Shown: positions 1 to 5,292 of the stretch, one piece after another
Numbering within the stretch: position 1 is the first letter of the stretch
Layout: the number at the start of each line of letters is the position of its first letter
DNA from: Candidatus Hydrogenedentota bacterium
Lineage (GTDB): Bacteria; Hydrogenedentota; Hydrogenedentia; Hydrogenedentales; SLHB01
NCBI GenBank assembly: GCA_023384315.1
Contig: JAHDWY010000117.1
Span: 2,106 to 9,505, forward strand
Length of the DNA: 7,400 nucleotides
Direction of reading: 5' to 3'
Translations under genes and position numbers: made by a program
The notes under the pieces: model-generated
Databases searched by the model: none
The model's input: only the letters and a program-made list of their open reading frames with translations
Told to the model about the DNA's origin: nothing

Positions 1-513
1 ATAATCTCGGAAATCGATCATACTGCGAATTGTTTCAAAGACTCGGCCGCAAAACAAAGGGTTATAGACGAAAATTATCATGCAACTTTTTGCAGCGAAA
101 TGGCATAATGATGATGCACGGTGAAGGGTGCGTCTTCATCGGCACGTGCGCGTCATTGAAGCCTGAGGGAACTTGCTCCGGGTAATGGGGTTCAAACGCA
201 GTACATGGGTTTAGTTCCGCTACGCAGGGGTTTTCGTCTTTCGGCCACTGAATTCTTTGCGCACGCATATCGAGTCAAACCAGGTTGCCGACCATACGGA
301 GTCCAGGAAAACCTGAAGCCATCAATCTAATCTTAGCGGCCGTTCGGCGGGTGGACCTTTCGAATCGTTCTGCATACCAGGTTGGGAAATTCACCTCGTC
401 GAACGGCCGCGTTATGCGAACTCGCGCCTCCCACACATCCTTCACGCCAGCATCTGCTATGATCGCCCAATTCATGTCGTCACGCACCATCTATTCACGA
501 AAGGCTGAAAGTC
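1..513. other. Intergenic / non-coding stretch, no convincing gene
   Basis: No recognisable protein or RNA gene was found. The stretch is visibly richer in A and T than the genes that follow. Two short open frames lie on the minus strand (490-275, 71 codons, and 268-62, 68 codons) only 6 bases apart. Neither has a Shine-Dalgarno sequence, a recognisable domain or a convincing residue composition, and the first ATG sits directly after an in-frame TAG. They could be tiny hypothetical genes or remnants of a decayed gene; I do not call them. A -10-like TGGCATAAT lies at 101-109 without a good -35 and without an obvious gene downstream. The last 60 bases hold the likely promoter and ribosome binding site of the SAM hydrolase gene. 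Confidence 0.5.
455..463 (+). promoter_or_regulatory. Candidate extended -10 promoter of the SAM hydrolase gene
   Basis: TGCTATGAT reads as an extended -10 element (TGn followed by TATGAT, five of six matches to TATAAT) about 50 bases before the ATG at 514. No clear -35 is visible at the usual spacing, which is tolerated for extended -10 promoters. A GAAAGG ribosome binding site lies at 499-504. This is pattern matching only. Confidence 0.35.
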
Positions 514-1422
514 ATGTACCGAGTTCCCCCTCCATTCCGGCTGCTGGCCACGTCGATTGTTCTTGCTGTCTTAATCGCAGCACCGGTCCTCGCCCAGGAA
601 GACGGCAGTTCGCCCGGAACCGGCATGGTCGTGCTGCTGACCGACTACGGGTCGGACTCGATCTACGTAGGTATTCTGAAAGGGGCCATCTACAAGAAGT
701 TCCCCAACGCGCGGGTAGACGCGATCACGAATGCGGTTCCCCCGTACGACATCGCTTCCGGCGCATACCTGCTGGCTGAGGCGGCTCCCGAGTACCCGAA
801 AGGCACCGTGTTTTGTTGCGTCGTGGACCCCGGCGTAGGCACCGAGCGCAAGTCCATCGCCATCAAGACCAACTCGGGGCACTATTTCGTCGCCCCGGAC
901 AACGGGCTGCTCACGGTGGTCGCAGACCGGCTCGGGCTCGCCGCGATCCGCGAGTGCACCAACCAGGACCTCTGGCGCGACAAGGTCACCTCGACGGTGT
1001 TTCACGGCCGCGACATCTACGGGCCGGTTTCCGCTTCGTTCGCAAGCGGGGTGTCGTTTGAAGCTGTGGGCGAAACGCTCGACTCGATGGTTCGCATCGA
1101 ACTCCCCAGCGCGGTAGTCGATGGAGACACCATTCGCGGCGCGGTCATGCGCGCGGACCCCTATGGAAACCTGGTTACGACCATCACGCGTTCCGACCTG
1201 GAGAAACTCGGCATCGCGCGGGGGCAAACGCTGTCCGTGACCATCGGATCCATCACCTGGGCGGCGCCGTTCGTCACCACCTATGCCAACGTCCCCAAGG
1301 GCGACCGGCTTGTGGTCCTGCAGAGTTCCGGTTTTGTGGAATGCGCCATCAATCAAGCCAGCCTCGCCGATGCGGTCCAAGCGGAAGCCCACACGCCGGT
1401 GACCCTGAAGAAGGCGGACTGA
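514..1422 (+). CDS. Exported S-adenosyl-L-methionine hydrolase (DUF62 / SAM hydroxide adenosyltransferase family)
   Basis: This 302-residue protein belongs to the SAM hydrolase/halogenase fold. It is predicted to use an activated water to split S-adenosylmethionine into adenosine and methionine. Visible family motifs are LTDYGSDS with VGILKGAI (42-59), VVDPGVGTER (103-112), APDNGLLT (127-134), FHGRDIYGP (163-171) and DPYGNLVTTI (215-224). The hydrolase triad known from the Pyrococcus enzyme (Asp68, Arg75, His127) appears with identical spacing as D105, R112 and H164. Fluorinases and chlorinases lack this triad, so hydrolysis is favoured over halogenation. Residues 1-27 look like a cleavable signal peptide: an early Arg, a hydrophobic core at about 10-24, and VLA before Q28. 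Export is unexpected for an enzyme of cytosolic SAM. The start has GAAAGG at 499-504. M38 at 625 is an alternative start giving a cytosolic form, but the signal-like extension reads as genuine. A glycosylase gene follows after 6 bases. Confidence 0.9.
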   Translation: MYRVPPPFRLLATSIVLAVLIAAPVLAQEDGSSPGTGMVVLLTDYGSDSIYVGILKGAIYKKFPNARVDAITNAVPPYDIASGAYLLAEAAPEYPKGTVFCCVVDPGVGTERKSIAIKTNSGHYFVAPDNGLLTVVADRLGLAAIRECTNQDLWRDKVTSTVFHGRDIYGPVSASFASGVSFEAVGETLDSMVRIELPSAVVDGDTIRGAVMRADPYGNLVTTITRSDLEKLGIARGQTLSVTIGSITWAAPFVTTYANVPKGDRLVVLQSSGFVECAINQASLADAVQAEAHTPVTLKKAD

Positions 1423-1428
1423 TCGACC

Positions 1429-2100
1429 GTGGCACGGGCGTCGAAACGGCTCCTCGATATCTACGAGCGAATGGCGTCCCACTACGGTCCGACGCACTGG
1501 TGGCCCGGTGACACGCCATTTGAAATCGCCATCGGCGCTATCCTGACGCAAAATACCGCTTGGACGAATGTGGAAAAGGCCATCGCGAATCTGAAGCGCG
1601 GGAACTTGATGAATCCTCGCGCGATTCTCGAGGCCGACGATGCGCTGCTCCACGAGGTCCTGCGGCCGTCCGGTTATTTCCGGATCAAGACCCTGCGCGT
1701 GCGGAGCTTCTGCCGGCACCTGGTCGACCGGTACGGCGGCAGTATGGCGCGCATGGCCAAACGGCCGCTGGACGAGCTTCGCCCGGAGTTGCTGGACATC
1801 CCCGGGATTGGGCCGGAAACGGCGGACGATATTCTGCTCTACGCCTGCGAGAAACCGGTCTTCGTGGTCGACGCCTACACTCGGCGCATGCTGTCGCGCC
1901 ACGGACTTGTCGAGCCGAAGATCGGTTACGAAGACCTGCGCGCGTTCTTCGAACGGCAACTGCCGAACGAGGTCCATCTCTTCAAGGAATATCACGGGCT
2001 CGTCGTCTGGACCGGCAAGGACTTTTGCCGGCGCAAGCCGAACTGCGCGGGTTGCCCGCTCGCGCCGATACTGAAGCGAGGTCAACCTAGACCGGATTAA
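1429..2100 (+). CDS. Endonuclease III-related HhH-GPD DNA glycosylase (MagIII / COG2231 type)
   Basis: This 223-residue base-excision repair protein is predicted to remove damaged, probably alkylated, bases. WWPGDTPFEIAIGAILTQNT (24-43) is the family N-terminus. The helix-hairpin-helix, IPGIGPETADD (124-134), is followed by VVDAY (146-150), which carries the catalytic aspartate D148. The catalytic lysine of bifunctional Nth is replaced by E130. A Glu there also occurs in Helicobacter MagIII, a 3-methyladenine glycosylase, so a monofunctional enzyme without lyase activity is likely. The C-terminus resembles an iron-sulphur loop with C200, C206 and C209, but the expected fourth cysteine is absent (L215 sits at the canonical spacing), so cluster binding is doubtful. 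The start is GTG, 6 bases after the SAM hydrolase stop, with only a weak, distant AAGG (1411-1414), suggesting co-transcription and possibly translational coupling. The exact lesion is inferred, not shown. Confidence 0.88.
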   Translation: MARASKRLLDIYERMASHYGPTHWWPGDTPFEIAIGAILTQNTAWTNVEKAIANLKRGNLMNPRAILEADDALLHEVLRPSGYFRIKTLRVRSFCRHLVDRYGGSMARMAKRPLDELRPELLDIPGIGPETADDILLYACEKPVFVVDAYTRRMLSRHGLVEPKIGYEDLRAFFERQLPNEVHLFKEYHGLVVWTGKDFCRRKPNCAGCPLAPILKRGQPRPD

Positions 2101-2116
2101 GCGCTCTGTACGAGTA

Positions 2117-2164
2117 CAAAATCCGAAGCACGAAATCCGAAACAAATCCCAATATCGAAATCCC
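2117..2164. repeat. Degenerate AAATCCGAA-type tandem ladder
   Basis: Three irregular units sharing AAATCC or ATCGAAATCC follow one another: AAAATCCGAAGCACG (2118-2132), AAATCCGAAACAAATCC (2133-2149) and AATATCGAAATCCC (2151-2164). The stretch has no G-rich strand features or coding potential and differs sharply in composition from the flanking genes. A small inverted repeat, TGTAC-GA-GTACA (2107-2118), precedes it. I recall similar low-complexity ladders between genes in Planctomycetes-like genomes; that comparison is from memory. Confidence 0.55.
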
Positions 2165-2197
2165 AAAAAAACCAGACCTGCGCAACGGCATGGTCTG
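2165..2197 (-). terminator. Intrinsic terminator facing the minus strand
   Basis: CAGACCTGC (2173-2181) pairs with GCA (2188-2190) plus GGTCTG (2192-2197), giving nine base pairs with one bulged T at 2191 and a six-base loop. On the minus strand the hairpin is followed, after two bases, by a run of seven T (A at 2165-2171 on the plus strand), the classic layout of a Rho-independent terminator. No T-run follows on the plus strand. No minus-strand gene ends here, so it would stop antisense transcription entering the glycosylase and SAM hydrolase genes. Confidence 0.55.
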
Positions 2198-2210
2198 ATT
2201 GCAATCGACC
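2192..2210. promoter_or_regulatory. Imperfect palindrome, possible operator upstream of the radical SAM gene
   Basis: A perfect ten-base palindrome, GATTGCAATC (2197-2206), is extended by GGTC (2192-2195) and GACC (2207-2210), with one unpaired T at 2196. It ends 19 bases before the candidate -10 at 2230, so it would overlap the -35 region, a common operator position. The same GGTC block also forms part of the minus-strand terminator stem, so the symmetry could instead reflect RNA structure. No regulator is identifiable. Confidence 0.3.
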
Positions 2211-2226
2211 GATGGTCCACCTAGGA

Positions 2227-2235
2227 TGGTATGAT
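2227..2235 (+). promoter_or_regulatory. Candidate extended -10 promoter of the radical SAM gene
   Basis: TGGTATGAT is an extended -10 element (TGn plus TATGAT). A weak -35 candidate, TCGACC (2205-2210), lies 19 bases upstream. If used, it gives a leader of roughly 130 bases before the GTG at 2371. A second AT-rich -10-like stretch, CTATAC (2338-2343), lies much closer to the gene and is an alternative. Confidence 0.35.
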
Positions 2236-2299
2236 TGATAACCGTACTCCGGGGAGGGAATTCACCTTACCGGGGCAGGTGTTGGTTAACGGGAGTGTT

Positions 2300-2332
2300 T
2301 TGCGTCTCGCGCACTCGTCGCGAATAACGCAA
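2300..2332 (+). other. Hairpin in the presumed leader of the radical SAM gene
   Basis: TTGCGT (2300-2305) pairs with ACGCAA (2327-2332), and TCGCG (2307-2311) pairs with CGCGA (2319-2323), separated by a one-by-three internal loop and closed by a seven-base loop. The 11 pairs are mostly G-C. A smaller stem, CACCT (2263-2267) with AGGTG (2277-2281), lies upstream. No T-run follows, so it is not an intrinsic terminator. It lies about 38 bases before the start codon and could be a structured 5' leader. It matches no riboswitch class I recognise. Confidence 0.35.
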
Positions 2333-2370
2333 GTATCCTATACACAAGAAGTTACGACAGGGAGCAGGTT

Positions 2371-3567
2371 GTGGGCGCGTCGGCAGATCCAAACAAACGG
2401 GGGTTTATTACCTCGCTGTACCGGGCGGTCACCCGTTCGTACACGGAACTCCCCTACCGCCTTTCGCGCGGCGCGTACGGCCCTCCCACCTGGCACTACT
2501 ACTTCGAGGTGACCCGCCGCTGCAACCTCCGCTGCAAGATGTGCCAGTACATCGACTGGCTTCAGACGGTTCCCACGCGCATCCAGGCCGACGGCGAACT
2601 GACCACGGAAGAGTGGCTGAACGTCATCGATCAGACCGGTCGGTGGAGCCTCATCACGTTTACCGGCGGCGAGGTCTTCGTCCGCAAGGATTTCATGCAG
2701 ATCCTGGAACACGCCTGCTCCAAGCGGCGCGTCCACTTCATCTCCAACGCAACCATGCTCACCGAAGAGCGGGCCAAGCGCTGCGTGGAACTGGCGCCGA
2801 AATGGTTCGGCGGGCGCGGCTTCAACTTCGCGGGGATTTCCATCGACGGCACGCGCGACGTGCATGATGTGATCCGCGCGCAGAAGGGTTCCTTCGACAA
2901 GAGCATCCACGGCATCAAGATGCTTTCCAAGTACCGGAACGAAATGGGCAAGAAAAGCCCCCTCATTCACATCAACACGGTGATTCAAGACGAGAGCCTG
3001 GATTGTCTGCCCGAAATGCCGAAGATCGCCCAGGAATGCGGCGCGAACGTGTTGAACCTGCTGACGGAAACGCGGGTCCACGATCTCCCGGAACTCGGGC
3101 ATGTCGATCCCTCGAGCTTCAGCCGCGACGATTTTCGTCAGCCGCGGATTGACCGGAAACGCCTCGAGGATTCGTTGCGGGCGACCATGGCGGAAGCGAA
3201 GAAACTCGGCATCGAGGTCCGCATGCCGCGCATGCCCTTCGAGGAAGTCATCAACCACTACGATCAGGGATACAACCTGCGCGAATTCGAGTGCCGGTCG
3301 ATTTGGTCGACGCTCATCGTGGGCGCGAAGGGCGGCGTCTATCCGTGCTGGATCCAGAAAGTCGGCAACGTGCGCGAGCACAGCCTGAAGGAACTGCGGA
3401 ACAACGAGATCATGCGCGCCTTCCGGCAGAAGCGCCGCGAGAGCGGGTTCGCGGTTTGCCGCGGCTGTTGCGAGATTGAGTACCGCGGCAAGGCAGCCGA
3501 CGACAAACCCGCCGTCATCTCCCCCACGCCCGAACCGGAAAATGAAGAGAGTCTCGCGGCGAAGTAG
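2371..3567 (+). CDS. Radical SAM protein with SPASM-like C-terminal domain, substrate unknown
   Basis: This 398-residue enzyme reductively cleaves S-adenosylmethionine at a 4Fe-4S cluster to start radical chemistry. The cluster motif is CNLRCKMC (C51, C55, C58), and FTGGE (97-101) is the usual SAM-binding strand. ISIDG (156-160) matches another core strand of the TIM-like barrel. The C-terminal part has C308, GGVYPC (321-326) and C363/C366/C367, typical of SPASM or Twitch domains that bind auxiliary clusters and are common in peptide- or protein-modifying members. Residues 1-45 are basic and lead into the core without a signal peptide, so the protein is cytosolic. The tail after about 375 is Pro/Glu-rich and probably disordered. 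The GTG start is chosen for GGAG at 2361-2364, six bases upstream. It looks monocistronic, with a long structured gap before it and 90 bases after it. No precursor peptide gene was seen nearby. The exact reaction is not known. Confidence 0.85.
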   Translation: MGASADPNKRGFITSLYRAVTRSYTELPYRLSRGAYGPPTWHYYFEVTRRCNLRCKMCQYIDWLQTVPTRIQADGELTTEEWLNVIDQTGRWSLITFTGGEVFVRKDFMQILEHACSKRRVHFISNATMLTEERAKRCVELAPKWFGGRGFNFAGISIDGTRDVHDVIRAQKGSFDKSIHGIKMLSKYRNEMGKKSPLIHINTVIQDESLDCLPEMPKIAQECGANVLNLLTETRVHDLPELGHVDPSSFSRDDFRQPRIDRKRLEDSLRATMAEAKKLGIEVRMPRMPFEEVINHYDQGYNLREFECRSIWSTLIVGAKGGVYPCWIQKVGNVREHSLKELRNNEIMRAFRQKRRESGFAVCRGCCEIEYRGKAADDKPAVISPTPEPENEESLAAK

Positions 3568-3596
3568 CCGCTCGCCTGAGCCGAATCACTTCCGCC

Positions 3597-3626
3597 TTGC
3601 CTGTTCCACGCCAATCGTGGGATGAT
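3597..3626 (+). promoter_or_regulatory. Weak candidate promoter of the rbsK operon
   Basis: TTGCCT (3597-3602) and GATGAT (3621-3626) are separated by 18 bases, and the second box is preceded by TGG, as in the other two candidate promoters of the window. Each box matches consensus at four of six positions. It sits about 31 bases before the GTG at 3658, which would leave room for the strong ribosome binding site. Confidence 0.25.
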
Positions 3627-3645
3627 TCCTCCAAATCTGCCAACT

Positions 3646-3652
3646 GGAGGAG
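3646..3652 (+). promoter_or_regulatory. Strong ribosome binding site fixing the rbsK start
   Basis: GGAGGAG ends five bases before the GTG at 3658, an ideal Shine-Dalgarno arrangement. It argues for the GTG start over the in-frame ATG at 3622, which has no ribosome binding site and would add 12 residues that do not look like the kinase family. Confidence 0.75.
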
Positions 3653-3657
3653 AACCC

Positions 3658-4584
3658 GTGACGACGCCGCGAATCCTGGTGGTGGGGAGCGCCAATATCG
3701 ATCTGGTGACGCGCGTCCCCCGTTGCCCCAAACCCGGCGAATCCATGATCGGTTCGTCCTTCACGACGGTCTGCGGCGGCAAGGGCGCGAATCAGGCAGT
3801 GGCGGCGGCACGGCTCGGGGCGCAGGTCCATTTCGCCGGGTGCGTCGGAAACGACACGTTCGGCACCTTGCAGCGGCAGACCTTGAGCGAAGAAGGCATC
3901 GATCTCACCTACCTGAACAAACACCCGGAACTACCCACGGGAACGGCGGTAATCATGGTTGCCGACGAGGGTCAGAACTCCATCATCGTGACGCCCGCCG
4001 CGAACTATGGGATCACGCCCGCACATATCGAAAAACTCGGCCCCCTGTTCGAGACGCTCGACGCCGTGATGACGCAACTCGAGATCCCGTTGGAAACGGT
4101 CGAGGCCCTGCTTCGCACGGCGCGTGCGGCCAATGTGCTGTCGGTGCTCGATGCGGGCCCGGCGCAAAAGGTCCCCGAATCGATCGTCGAGTTGGCGGAC
4201 ATTGTGTCCCCGAACGAAACCGAGGCGGAAGCGATGACCGGCGTCGCCGTCAGCACCGTAGATGACGCGCGCCAGGCGGCGGCGCAACTGCTCGCCATGG
4301 GCGCCAAGAGTGCGGTCATCAAGATGGGCGCCGGCGGGGCACTGTACATGAGCGGTAAGGAATGGATTCACGTGCCCGCGTACAAGGTGGAAGCTGTGGA
4401 CACGGTGGCCGCGGGCGATGCCTTCACCGCGGCCCTGACCATCGCGTGGCGCCGTAAGCCGCCGCTTGAAGCCATTCGTTTTGCGAACGCAACCGGCGCG
4501 CTGGCAACCACCATGCACGGCGCGCAGCGCTCCATGCCGCATCGCTCCACCGTGGACGATTTCCTGAAACAGAAAGGACACTGA
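3658..4584 (+). CDS. rbsK: Ribokinase (PfkB family)
   Basis: This 308-residue cytosolic sugar kinase is predicted to phosphorylate D-ribose to ribose 5-phosphate with ATP. From the GTG start the length is almost that of E. coli RbsK (309). Residues I associate with ribose binding and catalysis in RbsK appear at a constant offset of one: N13 and D15 in GSANIDL (10-16), GGK at 40-42, N45, E142, and the catalytic base D254 in DTVAAGDAF (248-256). PfkB signature one is GGKGANQAVAAARLG (40-54). SPNETEAE (184-191) matches the conserved PNxxE region. The usual NPAP appears as DAGPA (165-169). It is the first gene of a likely operon, with an epimerase gene starting 4 bases after its stop. Another pentose or ketohexose substrate is possible given that neighbour, but ribose-site conservation supports ribokinase. 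Confidence 0.9.
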   Translation: MTTPRILVVGSANIDLVTRVPRCPKPGESMIGSSFTTVCGGKGANQAVAAARLGAQVHFAGCVGNDTFGTLQRQTLSEEGIDLTYLNKHPELPTGTAVIMVADEGQNSIIVTPAANYGITPAHIEKLGPLFETLDAVMTQLEIPLETVEALLRTARAANVLSVLDAGPAQKVPESIVELADIVSPNETEAEAMTGVAVSTVDDARQAAAQLLAMGAKSAVIKMGAGGALYMSGKEWIHVPAYKVEAVDTVAAGDAFTAALTIAWRRKPPLEAIRFANATGALATTMHGAQRSMPHRSTVDDFLKQKGH

Positions 4585-4588
4585 ACCT

Positions 4589-5275
4589 GTGCCGGATGAA
4601 CTGAAATATGCCGCCTCGGTCATGTGCGCCAACCTTGCGCGGTTGGAAGACGATCTGAAGGCCCTCGAAGCGGCCGGGTGCGACGAACTGCACTTCGACG
4701 TTATGGACGGCCTGTTCGTCCCGAACTTCACGCTGGGAGTCGACTTCATCAAGGCCGCCAAGGGCGTGTGCGGGCTGCCCTGTCACGCCCACCTGATGAT
4801 TGCCAAACCGGAGAACTACATCGAGCGCTTTGTCGACGCGGGATGCGACGTGGTGTCCGTGCATGTGGAGACCTGCCCGCACGCGCACCGCACGCTGGAC
4901 CAGGTTCGCGCGGCCGGCGCGTCGCCCGCTATTGCCATCAATCCCGCGACGCCGCTCACGAAGCTGGACTTCCTGCTGGACTTCGTCGACCGCATCATGG
5001 TCATGACCGTCGATCCCGGTTACGCGGGGCAGCGCATTATTCCGGGCGCTTTCGAACGGGTAAAGATCCTGAAGGAGAACGTGGACTACCGGGAGCGGCG
5101 CATCGATATCGAGGTGGACGGCAATATCGACGTCCACAATGCCGCCGTGTTGGCCAATATGGGCGCGAGCATATTTGTGATGGGCACCTCGAGTATCTTC
5201 AAGAAGAACGGCAGCTTGGGCGAGGCGTTCACGAAGTTCAAGGCGGAAGTAGCCGCTGTGCGCAAGACGGTCTGA
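4589..5275 (+). CDS. rpe: Ribulose-phosphate 3-epimerase family protein (possibly allulose-6-phosphate epimerase-like)
   Basis: This 228-residue TIM-barrel enzyme interconverts ketose phosphates at C3: ribulose 5-phosphate and xylulose 5-phosphate for Rpe, or allulose 6-phosphate and fructose 6-phosphate for AlsE. Metal and catalytic residues are visible as H35 and D37 in HFDVMDG (35-41), H68 in HLMI (68-71) and D177 in IEVDGN (174-179). FVPNFTLG (43-50) and NPATPL (118-123) are family strands. Several details lean towards AlsE: VMC instead of SIL near residue 12, MTVDPGYAGQ (139-148) instead of MSVNPGFGGQ, DGN instead of DGG, and VMGTSSIF (197-204). Annotation as Rpe is the default, and the symbol carries that doubt. 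The start is GTG, 4 bases after the rbsK stop, with AAAGGA at 4573-4578. It is probably co-transcribed with the kinase. Confidence 0.88.
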   Translation: MPDELKYAASVMCANLARLEDDLKALEAAGCDELHFDVMDGLFVPNFTLGVDFIKAAKGVCGLPCHAHLMIAKPENYIERFVDAGCDVVSVHVETCPHAHRTLDQVRAAGASPAIAINPATPLTKLDFLLDFVDRIMVMTVDPGYAGQRIIPGAFERVKILKENVDYRERRIDIEVDGNIDVHNAAVLANMGASIFVMGTSSIFKKNGSLGEAFTKFKAEVAAVRKTV

Positions 5276-5292
5276 CGGACCAACGCACTCCC

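Noticed and set aside
62..490. Two short minus-strand open frames (490-275 and 268-62), 6 bases apart
   Set aside because: No Shine-Dalgarno sequences, no recognisable domain, an in-frame stop directly before the first ATG, and unconvincing composition; possibly decayed coding DNA, but unsupported.
514..1422. Fluorinase or chlorinase identity for the DUF62 protein
   Set aside because: The intact Asp-Arg-His triad marks a hydrolase; halogenases of this fold lack it, and no halometabolite genes are nearby.
571..2220. A 549-codon open frame on the minus strand across the SAM hydrolase and glycosylase genes
   Set aside because: Both plus-strand genes are recognisable families with intact motifs; the antisense frame is rich in Arg, His and Val without any domain, as expected for the shadow of GC-rich coding DNA.
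2231..2512. A 93-codon frame before the radical SAM gene as a possible precursor peptide
   Set aside because: Its ATG lies inside the candidate -10, there is no ribosome binding site, and half of it overlaps the radical SAM gene in another frame.
2338..3381. A 347-codon minus-strand open frame opposite the radical SAM gene
   Set aside because: The plus strand encodes clear radical SAM motifs throughout; the antisense protein has no recognisable domain and no start signals.
4624..5292. A possible N-terminal extension of the CYTH protein overlapping the epimerase
   Set aside because: The upstream part is an out-of-frame shadow of the epimerase, Arg-rich and without motifs; the CYTH domain starts exactly at the ATG at 5293.
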